Shown here: positions 51,501 to 63,255 of the stretch, piece after piece
Layout: the number at the start of each line of letters is the position of its first letter
Numbering within the stretch: position 1 is the first letter of the stretch
Assembly: GCA_018881555.1 (NCBI GenBank)
Contig: JACAXG010000026.1
Coordinates: 7,553,825-7,617,824, forward strand
DNA: 64,000 nt
Source: Amblyornis subalaris
Lineage: Eukaryota; Chordata; Aves; Passeriformes; Ptilonorhynchidae
Direction: 5' to 3'
Notes under the pieces: generated by a model
Database searches by the model: none
The model's input: the letters and a program-made list of their open reading frames with translations, nothing else
Told to the model about the DNA's origin: nothing
Made by a program: the position numbers and the translations under genes

Positions 51501-53271
51501 AGAACTCCTTAACCACTTCTTGTAAATGTCCTTGCTGTGAGTCATGTGATGATGCTAACACAGGTCCTACAAAGCAAATTACTAAACAGCAATATTTTAA
51601 AAAAAATGTTACCACTGTGATTATCATGGTTTGAATACACTNCTTCTGGCTTTTTGTGAACACTTCTGTGTGATTATTGATAGTCCTCTGACAGTGAGTA
51701 ACCATTCGATATTTTAGGATTCATTAAATTATTTTTAATTAAATTACTCCAGTACAGTATAAAATTGCATGAAACTGAAGTATACTCTATTTTCTATGAC
51801 TGACACTGAGTTTTGTGGTTTCATCCTGACTCTGAGCAAGTGCTGCTCAGCAATAATGAACACATCCCGGAGTTATCAACTCTGTTTTCAGCACAAATCT
51901 GGCACACAGCCCCATCCAAGCTAATATGAAGAAAATTACTTCTATCTCAGCCAGAACTGATACATACAGACATAACCAAAAAATACTAATAGAAGGGATG
52001 AGCAATATTTAAGTAGTTCCTCCCTCTCTAAGATAAAAGTGGTTATTATTAGTGGTAACTATGTGGTTATTAGTGTAATTTAGTGAAATCTCATCACCAT
52101 GAACTGTGCTTCAGAGCTTGGCTCTTGTCCAAGGACTTTTTCCAAGACTCTAGGAAGGACATACTCTTATGCTTCTGCTACATTTTGTGCTATTACTTCA
52201 TATAGTACATTTGGTTTGAAATTCAGTGCAATTTGAGAGTGTTGTGCAATATTATTGTTTTAAATATTTTTCTAATTAATTAAATAAGGATAGTGCCAGA
52301 TATTTAACATGATGTATATATTTAAACTATGTAGTAAACAGTGGCATAGAGTCATAAAAGCCCACAGATAACATTGGCCATTACAAAGCAGAATGAATTA
52401 CTGTTCTGTGTCTCATCATGCCATATCATTTGTGAATTCTCCCAGGAATCTCTGATGAATGCTGTCTCATCCTGACAAATTCTTTGGAACAACTTAATAT
52501 TGTATTTCTTCAATAGCTTCTTTTAAACTTTTATTTCAGAGGCATCCTATGGCATGTTGCCTGCATAATAGGATTGTATCTTAAGGATTCTCCCAGATTG
52601 TACGTATCTCCAAGAACTATTTTTTCTTCTGCTGTAGCCTTGTCTCTTCTGAATGTTCCTTTTCTACCAATTCCCTGTGTTCAGATTCCTGACTTCTTAG
52701 GTAAAGGAATATTATTTAAACTTTTTGTTTCTTGTGCTTTCATGCTTACCTTTCTGGAGGCTTTCCTTTTCCATGCCTTTTTTTCCCCTTTTCCCCTTTT
52801 TTTTCCTCCTTTTATTTTTATTTGCACACAACTCATGTTTNTTTGAAGCATTCTTGCTCAGCTTCAGTAAATCTCCATTTTGCTATGATTCAGTCATTCT
52901 AGTCCAGATCTTCACGGAAACCATGGGGGAGCAGAAATCAAATGGGTTAAAGCAACACATTCGGTTACCGTGTGTCACCTTATAGTTGTACTGTTTTTCA
53001 CTCATCATGTGTTTTTGTCATTGCTCTTTTTGAACAGTGTATGTTAATTGTTTTTGGAAACATTTTTCCTGGTAGTCATGTTCCCTGGCACTTGTTGGAT
53101 AATTGCGTTCATTTGTATTTAAAGGTTGAACTAGATTCTCCCTCTTCATTCTTTTCTTGGGATGACGTATTTATTCACCCATGAAGCTTCCAGTGAAAAT
53201 AGGTGAAAGTGTCAGATTTAGACTATTTAAGTTTTATATATCATTGCAGCATCTGCATCACTGTGGANTCA
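48564..53271. other. Presumed intron, AT-rich
   Basis: It contains a short (AAT)n run at about 48617-48639 and a pyrimidine-rich tract at about 52765-52825. No exon, RNA gene or interspersed repeat was recognised. Confidence 0.45.
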
Positions 53272-53889
53272 CACATTTAGGTGGAGAAGACTTAAAAGAT
53301 TGAGTCTAACATTTGACCAATCACCACCTTGTCAGCTAAACCACAGCACTAAGTACCATGTCCAGTCATTTCTTGAGCACCTCCAGGGACTCCACCACCT
53401 CGCTGGGAAGCCTGTTCCGATACTTGGCAACTCTTTCCATGGAGAAATTCTTCATGATGTCCAACCCGAAAATCCCCTGCTGCAGCTTCAAGCCATTTCC
53501 TCTTGTCCTGTCCTTACTTGAATGAGAGAAGAGGTTGATCTCCTTCTGACTCCACCCTCCTTTCAGGCAGTTGTAGAGAGTGAGAAGTTCCCCCCCTGGG
53601 CCTCCTTTTCTCCAGGCTGAGCCTGCCAGCTCCCTCAGCTGCTCCTCACCAGACTTGTGCTCCAGACCCTTCCCCAGCTCNNTTGCCCTTCTCTGGACAT
53701 GCTTCATCCCCTCAATGTCTTTCTTGNTGTGAGGAGCCCAAAACTGAACACAGGACTCAAGGTGTGACCTCACCAGTGCCCAGCACAGGAGGACAGTCAC
53801 TGCCCTGGTCCTGCTGCCACACTATTGCTGATAAAAGCCAGGATGACATTGGGCACCTTGCCTACCAGGGTTCATATTCAGCTGCTGTT
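53272..53889 (-). repeat. CR1 LINE 3' portion with ORF2 C-terminal remnant
   Basis: This is the longest CR1 copy in the window (about 620 bp). On the minus strand a frame from 53800 down to 53366 stays open for 144 codons, apart from two ambiguous codons, and encodes the C-terminal end of the CR1 ORF2 protein (endonuclease/reverse transcriptase polyprotein, past the catalytic domains). Readable stretches include LYNCLKGGWSQKEINLFS, DRTRGNGLKLQQG and NRLPSEVVESLEVLKK. The 3' UTR follows ('caaccaccttgtcagcta'-like blocks near 53320). It lacks the whole RT domain and cannot be mobile. Confidence 0.92.
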
Positions 53890-54731
53890 GAGGTAGTTTT
53901 GAGGGGAGGAGAGCAATACTTTTATCAGTATTTGGAAGCTCTTTGAGTTTTCTGAGTTTCTGTTGTCTTTTTTATTATATGTCCTTGCACAGGGTTTATG
54001 AGGGGGAATGTTTTATCTAACAACTGTTAGTCATATACTTCTTGCTGAGAGTGATAACAAGGGGCTCGTGACTATATTGGTGTTTATTTAAAATGATGTA
54101 TAACTTTTAATTTCTAGTGGCCGTAATAGTTTTTATGAAATCAAAAGGTCTTATGGTTGAGATGGGTAGCTTGAATAATTTTTGGTCATGCTTTCATTTA
54201 TAGTTACTGTTGTTTCATATTCATTTGGAATAACAAGAATTACTTCTTTCCTAATGAATAGCAACTGGTGTGTGTATGGTTTTCTGCTATTTGGTGATTG
54301 TCCGAATCCTCTAGAGTGTTTCTGACTGCTCTGACTTGATTCTAATACTTTTTAAAATATGTTTGTTTATTCTGACACTTGTTTTCTAGATAGTAGATTT
54401 AAAAAAAGTCCTTTCAAAGTAATAATCTCAACTGTATGAGTCAGATGAGAGTTCAGAAAGCACAAAATGGAATTAAACTAGTGGGATAGATTATTAATTC
54501 TTGTTTCAGAAAAGANAGGATCGTAGCTACTTTGGGACCCTGTATGGTATGAGTCATCTTTAGAAGACCACAAGGGTGGGATAGCTGAAATCATTTAAGA
54601 TGCTCTGTTTAGGCAACAGAATCACACTGAATGTGTAGCACACTGAGACCGGCGTGTGTGGATGTGTGTGTATATATATATATACATCTTGAAGAATTCT
54701 GTAATATATTGCAAAAAATGACAGTACCTAT
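53890..54731. other. Presumed intron with GT/TA microsatellite
   Basis: AT-rich sequence. A (GT)n/(TA)n simple repeat lies at about 54653-54686, close to the following CR1 copy. No gene seen. Confidence 0.5.
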
Positions 54732-55066
54732 TAGAATCATAGAGTAGCCTGGGTTGGAAGGGATCTTACAGACCATCCAGTCCCAACCCTCTGTCACAGG
54801 CCGGGACACCTTCCACTAGACCAGGTTGCTCAGAGCCCCATCCAACCTGGCCTGGAACACTTCCAGAGACAGGACATCCACAGCTTCTCTGGGAAACCTG
54901 TTCCTGTGCTGTACCACCCTCACAGGAAAGAATTTCTTCCTAATATCTGATCTAAACCTACCCTCAGTTGCTTCAGATTAGCCCAGCACACATGGCCAGG
55001 GCATGTCCAGTCTCTCTCCCACCAGCACCCTCAAGTCCTTCTCTGCAGGCCTGCTCTCAACCAGAA
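54732..55066 (-). repeat. CR1 LINE 3' portion with internal deletion
   Basis: It starts with antisense 'tagaatcatagagtagcctgg', then 'ccttccactagaccaggttg', 'ccccatccaacctggcctgg' and 'ttcttcctaatatctgatct'. Near 54980 the sequence jumps to blocks found much deeper in CR1 ('catgtccagtctctctccca', 'caagtccttctctgcagg', 'ctgctctcaacc'). These match the inner end of the copy at 6.5 kb, so several hundred bases appear to be missing. Confidence 0.87.
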
Positions 55067-58056
55067 TGGGTATGGGCAGGGCAAAGGGGGATGTAACACT
55101 GGATTTCTGGGAGTAACGCAACAACAGAGCCAAACTGAACCGACACATCATCTATAAACATCTAAATGCAGTGACAAAATGGTTTAACTGAACAGGAAGT
55201 GCATAAAGTGTGCTTGTCTTAGCTTTGAAAGTGGTGGTGTCCTTGTTAGCTGAACAAATGTGAAAATACTATTTATATAACTTAATTTACAATGGGTCAG
55301 TTGGCAAGAATGTATAATAGATTGTATTGCTGTGCATGTAGTGGATTGCAGTTTGAAGATCTGACCTTTTTCAAAGACTTGTGGTAGGCATAGGAGGATA
55401 TTCTGTACAGCTAAACCATTTTCATCCTCACTCACAAGGATGTAATAAAATTACTGTTTTCCTCATGGATTTACAATAACATAGTGCCAGAATACTTTTA
55501 AATATCTAATCTCATCTCGACACTGCAGAAGAGCAGCAGGAAGACATGAAGAATGCATAAGGAATGGAAGAAATAATGTTGTGTCTCATAATGCTGAAAT
55601 AGGGAGGAATCAAATTCCTGCAATGAGTAGTGAGATGCAGGCCCTCATTTTCTAATTTGAAGGAATTCAGATCCTGTAAACTCCTTTACCTGTGAGAATT
55701 TACATCATATGCTGATTGAGGGGGAGATGGGGATGAAGAAACCCTTTGTTGTTGCTTTTTTTTTAAGAACATTTTTTGATTCCTTTCTTTACACTTTTAA
55801 CAGATCCTAGTGATCTCATTAAACTTCCTTTAAACTAAAAGAAAAGACAGATTACAGTAACCCCTGCCTTTTTCTATTTTCCATATTTATTCAGATAGAT
55901 CTGAACAACATTGCCCTCCTACTCAAGGAATGATCATTGATGTTAACTGGAAAATAAATGCATTTTACTAACAATAGGCAGAATAAGATAATTTTGGATA
56001 AATAGTACACAACATTAGGAAGCCTTATGCACATAGAACAGTTTCAGTCCAGACAAAGGAGAATTCACAGCATAAAGTGGTCAATTTGATAGATAAAATA
56101 TATAGAAATATAAAAATATACAGAAATGTAATATAGACTATATAGATTAAAAATCTATAGAAGTGGGATCTGTTTTCTGTTAAAATAAGATTAGATCTGA
56201 TGCTAAAATGCATATTCATGCATACTCATGACTACTAATTAGTAACAGATACTAAAAAATCTTTTATTTTTATGATTATCAGATAAAGTATCTAATAATT
56301 TGATTGTTCATGGGGAAAACCCCCAGATTTTTACAGTTTCTTCTCAGGATTAATCCTTCACTTATATTTGACCCACAGTTTATTTTATACTGGTTAAATT
56401 GTTCATATGTGCAAACTGCTCTTTAAAAGCATATTAANAGTTGATTCTTTCCTTTTAGTGCTGGAACATATAAAAATAAAATAATTTTACTATTAACACT
56501 GATTTAACACTGAATTAGTTTTAGTTACCTAATGTTACCAAGAAATGTGATCTGTCATTTCTAAACTGTAAAATATAATATGCTTAACCTATAATTTATT
56601 TGTCTATATATAGATAAGCAGTCAAAGTGCAGTGTCAGAGGTTTTGTGTATGAAATGCTGTCATTAGTTCATTTTTATTTTTTTCAGTCTTCCTAGTGAT
56701 AACTTCTCTCTACACTAAATCCACAAGTGTGCTCGGAGACTCTTATATTTCAAATTAACTCACTCAAATAAACCCTATTTCAAATGCGTATTTCCTGTCC
56801 TTCTGTTTGGAAGTCTGAGTGGTGAAGGTTATTTAGGTTCCTGCTTTCTGAAGACAAACTGATCATGGGGGAGAACAGAAAGTAAATATTATTTTATAAT
56901 ATTTTTCATCTAGCTAAACTTGGTTTTGGCATTATCTGGGATTTTTTTAGGTTATTCAGAATGCTAAGCTTCTGCTGCTTGCTGTGAGTAACCCCAAACA
57001 CAGAATATCCATGTGATGAGTGATATTTAAGAATAATCCCACTGGTTTTCATGCTACTTTTTCTTTATTGAGATACATATAGTAGTGTTTAATTATACNC
57101 TACCAGTTCCCTAGTATAGAACGGAACTCACATCTCTATAGGATTACTTTTCCTAAAGATGTCATTCACGGATCCTTGACGTTCTGTTAGGACATTTTTC
57201 AGTGAAACACAGAGGATGTGTGAAAATTACTAATCAACACTAGCAAAAGTGTTCATGTGTCTATAAATAACACAATAGGGTTGTGATCTTCTTAAAAGTT
57301 CTTCCACATTCATGCTGGAAACTTGGGCAGGGAGGGGCAGAACATTTTTTTCATTTTTTTGTTATTACTAATTGCTTCTAATTAGTCTTAAGGGCCTCAG
57401 TTTTGGGCTCCAATAAGCCAGCATATGGAAAAGCTGCACTCGGAGTCATATATGAAAGTACTATTATGTATCCTATAGTGCAATTATTCACCCTTTTAAA
57501 CCAGATTATCTCATGACCTCAATTTTTTTTTTGCTTTTGGGAGACATTAAAGGAAGAGTTTATTGTTTTAAATGTGAACATGAGAAGATTTTTAAGATCC
57601 TTTTTTCCTTTGTTGAGCTTTCTTTTAGGTCTTCAGCTGGCTTTTTTATATTATAGGCTTTGGTCTATAAGGGGTNTCTTGAAAAAAATAATCCTCTAAA
57701 AGAAGTATTAGCTGTATGTGCAGAGTTCTTGTTTAGCTCAAAACCTTTTCAAAGGCACTTTCAAAGAGGAAAGATTTCAAAAAATAGAGTTCAAGAAGAT
57801 TTCTGAAGATCAAAAGTAGAATGCCGTGGCATAAGAATGTGTTTAGTATAACTGGCCAGTTTTTGGGGGTGGGGGGAGGGAGGCATGTGGAGGTGGCTTG
57901 AGTGAAAAGAGTGGGCAGGACGGGACACATCAACCAAGTTGGTGGTGTGTCCATGAAAATACATGTAAGAAAGGAGAAAACAGTGCAAAAGCAGTGAAGA
58001 GAGGGAAAAGTGTGGATATTCCCTGAAGAAACTCATGGCATTTCCTTATCTCATGC
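55067..58056. other. Presumed intron, AT-rich
   Basis: No exon or repeat was recognised. Around 56090-56160 the sequence is almost pure A/T with a small hairpin (TATAGATT/AATCTATA at 56141-56159). G-rich 'gggggtggggggaggga' lies at about 57866-57882. Confidence 0.45.
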
Positions 58057-58340
58057 GGTACTGGAGCAGGTTCTCCTGGCAGGCTTGGTGCACCATGGAG
58101 TACCTGTGCTGGAACAGGTGTTTGCTCTGAAGGACCTGCTGCCTCTGCCTGTGCAGAGGATCTGTGCTGNAGCAGACTTGTCTTGAAAGACTGCAGCCTG
58201 TGGGAAGAACACACTCTGGATTAAGGGAAAAGCATGAGGACGAGGGAACCTCAGTCAGGAGCTGTTATGGACTAACCACAATTCATTTTGCACACCCCTC
58301 TGTACTGCTCACGGTGGGAGAGAAGGGAGAGAAGCCCGGA
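58057..58340 (+). mobile_element. Probable LTR-derived or unclassified interspersed repeat
   Basis: The segment has an internal imperfect repetition of CTGGAGCAG-type words (58061, 58109 and 58167, the last with an N) and AAGGACCTGCTGCC / AAAGACTGCAGCCTGTG blocks. I associate this pattern with an LTR-type repeat of bird genomes. It then reads 'gagctgttatggactaacca'. It lies immediately 5' of a CR1 copy. Assignment rests on memory of the pattern, and edges are approximate. Confidence 0.45.
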
Positions 58341-58360
58341 ATGGAGGAGTGAGGTTCAGC

Positions 58361-58694
58361 CTGGGACAAGCTNTTTACAACTACCTGAAAGGAGGGAGTA
58401 GCAGAGTGGGGGTTGGCCTCTTCTCCCAGGTAAATAACAAGAGGATGAGAGGATGTAGCATCAAACTGTGCCAGGAGAGGTTCAGGTTGGACATCAGGAA
58501 GAATTTCTTTGTGGAAAGGTTGGTAAAGCATTGCAATGGACTTCCCAGGGAGGTGGTGGAGTCACCATCTCTAGGAGTGTTCAAGAAATGACTGGATGTG
58601 GCACTTAATTCCATAGTCTAGCTGACAAGGTGGTGATCAGTCAAAGGTTGGACTTGATCTCAGAGGTCTTTTCCAACCTAAATGATTTCTTTGA
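58361..58694 (+). repeat. CR1 LINE 3' end with ORF2 C-terminus
   Basis: In one frame (58349-58591) the C-terminus of CR1 ORF2 is readable: [37 protein letters not shown] and [17 protein letters not shown]. The 3' UTR blocks 'ctgacaaggtggtgatcagt', 'caaaggttggacttgatctc' and 'ttttccaacctaaatgattt' follow. It belongs to the same subfamily as the copy at 53.3 kb but is in the opposite orientation. It is 5'-truncated. Confidence 0.92.
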
Positions 58695-58894
58695 AAGGGA
58701 AAAGGTTTGTTTTATTTTTTTGTTTTCCTCTCTATTCGACTCTATCTTAATTGGTAATGTCTAATTAATTTTTAGTCTACTTTGCTTTTGACACTAGTTG
58801 ATGAGTGATCTCCCTGTCTTTTCCTAAACTTGCAAGCTTTTTCATCTTGTTTTGTCCCNCTCTCCTGCTGGGGAACATGGAATGAGAGAATGGC

Positions 58895-59058
58895 TGAATG
58901 CATGCCCTGAGAGGCTTTGGTCTCCATCTTTGGAGATTTTAAAGAACTTACTGGACATCATCGTGAGTGACCTGCTCTGCCTGACCCTCATCTGGGCAGG
59001 GGTTGGACTCTCTGGTCCTTCCTCTCTCAGGTGGCCTCTGATTCTGCTGTTCTCTGAA
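58895..59058 (+). repeat. Second, older CR1 3' end
   Basis: About 200 bp after the previous copy, diverged CR1-type blocks are visible: 'tggagattttaaagaactta', 'ctggacatcatcgtgagtga', 'cctgctctgcctgaccctca', 'ctgggcaggggttggactct' and a terminal 'tgattctgctgttctctga'. This subfamily differs from the one at 58.4 kb, so two separate insertions are likely. Confidence 0.72.
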
Positions 59059-61732
59059 GTGCTCCTGTGGTCCAGCAGTGAGAATGAACTCCATTTTCTT
59101 GACATGTGCACTCAAAGCTTGTTTCAATATATGCTGTTATGAGTCCATCTTTTTTTGCTTCAATTTTGGGTTTCTCCTGCTGTGACAAGTTTTTTGATGC
59201 CTTTAGTGCAGCACAAGTAGTTCACCAAGACAAAATTCCATCTGAGAAGCTGTATAAAAGTTTTCTCCATAACTCAGAAAAACTGCGAAATGTTACCAAG
59301 AGTGGGAGGTGACATGTACACTCACAAACTTTGTGATGCTCTGTTCTTACTGCAATTGTGGGTTTAGGCTTTTGGGGGGGTTATTTGGGTCTTTTTTTGG
59401 TTAGTGGATTTTAGTTTTGAAGTTTTGGTTTTGTTTTGTTATTTTTGTGGATGGGTGTTTGTTGAGGGTTTTTCTTTTCCCTCTCCATATAGTGCTGACT
59501 ATTACTGTATAAGGCAGGCAGCTCCATCTGAATTTAGTGTGAAGCAAAACCATAAAATGGCAAGGCCCATTCATTGTAAATGAAATTTTTACTATCTTCA
59601 TTGAGGCAGATTTAAANTACAGATAACTTTTGAAGTTATGGTGCAACATGACTGTATTAGGTATTAAAACACCTAACCTATCCTCTTATCTGTTTTTAAT
59701 ACTTTTCTATTCATTTGCTTATGTGTAGAATTTGCATCAAATGAACATTTGGCATGGGAAAGAGGTGGGAGATATTCCTGTACATGCTGTTTTCAACTTT
59801 TTTCCTGTGCTCTCTTTACTACTTGATTCTGTTAGCACATGTGTGCTCTGTTGATAGTGCTTAATGATGCCTTTGTTCAGTCATTCCAGTACATGTAACT
59901 CAAAGGGAATATCCACAGAATGTGTATCCTTATGTATAATATATATATATTTATATTACATATACCTCTAAATTCTGTGTCAACACAAGAACCATCACTT
60001 CAAGTTACAAAGCAGAGAAAAGCTTTTTTCTGTGGTGAAATTAAAGCAGTAGGATTCAGCCTACGTGGCCTTTGTAGGTCTACAAGATGTACAGCCACCC
60101 TTTAGTTTCTTTTATGGGAGTGTTATCTGAGCTTTTGGTGATAAAAACATCTTGTCAGTACTTGAACTTGCACACTCATTGATATTTTTCAACACAGCAC
60201 TTACCCTGGAGCAGTATCTATGATAAAACTTTACAGTATGGTCAAGTATTAAGTGTTTCAAATAATATTTTAATCTGTGAGGGTCAGTACCATTCAGTAT
60301 CTTTTGCAGGGTGTTGTTTTACTTGTCAGGTGCTGCATGGGATCCCTTTTAAGAAAACCACGAGCATTTTAAACAAAAAGCAAGTTAACTACAGGGAGTA
60401 TATTACAGATTAGATGCTTCTGCAATACCATCAGATAGAGATTTGTGACATTTAGTCTAATAAATGGTCATGTACTGAATATTTCCTTATGATCATTCTT
60501 CCTGCTTGCTAGTTGGGGGTTTTTTATTTGTGGGGNTTTTTTTGTTTGTTTGCTTGGGGTTCTTTTGTTTGTTTTCCCCTTTTCAGTTCATGCTTTAGTT
60601 CTGCTTCTAAGGTGTAAATAAATTTTCTTTTTCCACTGCAATATTTTCATACATCCAAGTCTAGTTGACACCGGATCTCAACTTGGAGACTAAGAAGCAG
60701 AGATTTTCTTGACCTGAGCAGCTTCATTCTGTTTAAAATTTCAGTCCTGATGGCATATAAAGAAAAAGGAATATGCTAACACAAAACTGAAAATCTGTGT
60801 TTACTGGTGTGGTTGTAAATGATTAGACATTGAGAAAAAAAGTAGTTTGAGAAAATGGAAAACATTTATTTGGTAAATCAAATTTACTCTTAACTCCATA
60901 TACTTCTGCTATATTTTATGAACCCTTTTCCTTATTTAAAACCTCTGCGAGACTTTCAAACCCACTTTTTGTGCCCTTACTCAAAAGTAAGTATCCATAT
61001 TTTACTCTGTATGACTAATAATCTTTTGTCATAATTTATCTTGTGTGAGTACCCAGATATTATCTAATTGATTTGTTTTATAGTGTGTCCAACCTTCACA
61101 AAAGTCATGATACAATTGCAGCATTAGGGAAAAAAAATCCGACCTTTTTTTCTCTGTGGTGTGAATCAAAGAGGTGCTGTATGTTCAAGCTTGTTGATCT
61201 CATCAATCTACTTGGCTTGTTCTTTCCATCTTGAAGAGAAGGAAAAGGGATGATGTGAAGTTGGCACTGTCAGAGGTGGCAGTGATGTACATAAAGTAAA
61301 TTCCTCCCCTCACCTTCAGCTTCCTTGTGCAGATCTCTCAAGTGTGTCTCTTTGAATGTGAGCGCTACAGCACGTCTGTCACTTGGAGCTGGTAGCTGCC
61401 ACACGTTTCTCTGGAGTACATGACTAAATGTACTGCCCAGCTGCTGAGTTTAATGAGAAACACATTCTTCTGATTTCATGTCATTATTACTGAATTCTAT
61501 TTTCACTTTGGCTCTAAAACTNAAAGAAGTTGTTATCTGGAGTGATAATATACACACTAATATTATTAGATATAATGCTAATACTTATTATTACTGCTCA
61601 TTACAAATACTGNTTTTTAAAGTCACTCATAAAGATTGGGACTTAATTTTCTTGGCATATTTGTGAGTGAGGGGGTTTTGAAAACTCAAAGCTACTGTGG
61701 AAATTTAATTGTGACTATGCACCTTTTGCTTC
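59059..61732. other. Presumed intron with G/T tracts and TA microsatellite
   Basis: G/T-rich sense-strand tracts occur at about 59365-59470 and 60515-60590, and a TA-rich microsatellite at about 59936-59962. No exon or RNA gene was recognised. Confidence 0.45.
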
Positions 61733-61970
61733 TCAAACAACTTCAAACTTAGTGGCCTGTTCCTGTAGCATGGCTGTTACTCTGGTGCTGAATCTGTTAT
61801 CAGAAGCGTTGTCAAATGCTCCTTGAAAATGTAACCACACTGTATTCACTAAACGTTCTGTGTTTTTGATAAAAAAATTGTTTTTGAAGAACCTCAGAAG
61901 GTTATTTAAGCATGGCTTCCCCTGTCTGAATCCACATTTACTGTCATTAATCAAACTGCACTTCACTGTG
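61733..61970 (-). pseudogene. Ancient LINE reverse-transcriptase fragment
   Basis: The minus strand reads open for 77 codons and includes SKCGFRQGKPCLNNLLRFF followed, about 20 residues on, by TVWLHFQGAFDNASDN. The first corresponds to the HGFRxGKSC-type block and the second to motif A (YxDFxxAFD) of non-LTR retrotransposon reverse transcriptases. The catalytic Asp of motif A is His here. It is probably from CR1 or a related LINE clade. It is isolated from any 3' end and therefore a relic. Confidence 0.68.
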
Positions 61971-63186
61971 TGTTTTTTACCACATCACTAAAGGTAATTT
62001 CTAAAGTTATTCCTATGTGAAAAAAGTTTCCTGCTTTGCATCACTATGTCTTAATATTTTATTTCTTAAACATGTTCATGGTGTTGAGTGGAGTCTTCAC
62101 TTTGACACATAAAGTAATTTTCTTATGTGTCTTTAGAAGGTAAGATATATGTTAAATAATTCTGCTGGCCATACTTGTGTGACCACTTGCTCTCACTTAC
62201 TAGCTGTATCACTGGAATACTTTTCCTCATGAAAAAAGTGCTGGATGTAAGTTGGATAAAAATGTCTGTAACTGGTTCTGAACAAATATTAATAGCTCAT
62301 GGACAACTTCTACATCACTCTAGAGCACTCTTCTTTACATCCAAGGGTGAAAATACTTCCTTACATTGCCGTTTATTTAGCAATCTACTGTAGCCCAGTA
62401 GGGAAAAAGGCAAAAAAGCTTAAGCTTTTGATGTTAGCACTAGACAAATTATTGATTATTGGTAAAAATTGGCTGATTATTGGTATAGAAAAGTAAATAT
62501 TTTTGGGAATGAGCATTATGTAAATCCATAATGTTCTAGGTACGATTTTGAGTTCTGTTTTTATATCAGTTTATCATGTGAAACTGCAAATCTCTCTAGA
62601 TATTTGTATTTTTAACTTGCTTGTGGAAAACTGAGGTTAGGAAACTAACATAGTGAATAATTAGATCATAAAGTATGAGATTGTGGGAGATACTTTTTTC
62701 CTTAGTGTCTCCAGTTCTTCAGAGAAGAGATCTATTAGAAACAAATTATTTTAGACACAAAATTCTCTAGAATTAATTTTTACCTTCTAACTACTTAAAA
62801 TATTCAAGTATTTTGGCGCCCAGCAGTTCAGTGAAAGGCTTTGAAGCATCTCATTCGGATTCAGTCTATGATCAGAGTTGTTTGGTTTTTTTTTTAATGG
62901 TAATTCTGCACATTTTACTGGGNTTTTTTTGTAAATTAGCCCTGATGAGACTTCATCTGGAAGCTTTGGCTCAAACCGAGTTATGATATTAAAGACATCT
63001 GATAGGTTTAATAAGTTAAAAACAGATTTAACAGAGGAAAGTCACTAGACAAAAAGAGTAATGGAGGACACCTTTTATGAGAAAAGGCTGAAATGGTTTT
63101 TGTGTGGATATACTTAATTTTGTGCCTTCATGCCATTTTATTAGCTCAGGCAGAACACTGGAATCCAATGTACTTTCATCTTTTAG
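61971..63186. other. Presumed intron before candidate exon 2
   Basis: AT-rich DNA without a recognised feature. The last bases (about 63169-63186, TACTTTCATCTTTTAG) form a plausible pyrimidine tract and 3' splice site. Confidence 0.45.
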
Positions 63187-63255
63187 ACTCCCCCAATATG
63201 GTTCACATCCAGCTTGACATAGTGGGGGGGCTCCCAGCTACCACAGCCTGCTCAG
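63187..63255 (+). CDS. Candidate second coding exon, 69 nt, phase 1-1
   Basis: The block is preceded by a pyrimidine-rich tract ending TTTTAG and followed by CAG|GTAGGT, a strong donor. It is about 58% G+C by hand count, against clearly AT-rich flanks. If joined to exon 1 (phase 1) it is open and encodes DSPNMVHIQLDIVGGLPATT and a few further residues, including a Cys. The other two frames each hit a stop (TAG, TGA). Its length is a multiple of three, so phase is preserved. The implied first intron is about 50.1 kb. An alternative donor GTAATG is 5 bases further on (63261). I do not recognise the peptide. A 69-base open stretch with these signals can arise by chance, so this stays a candidate. 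Confidence 0.42.
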
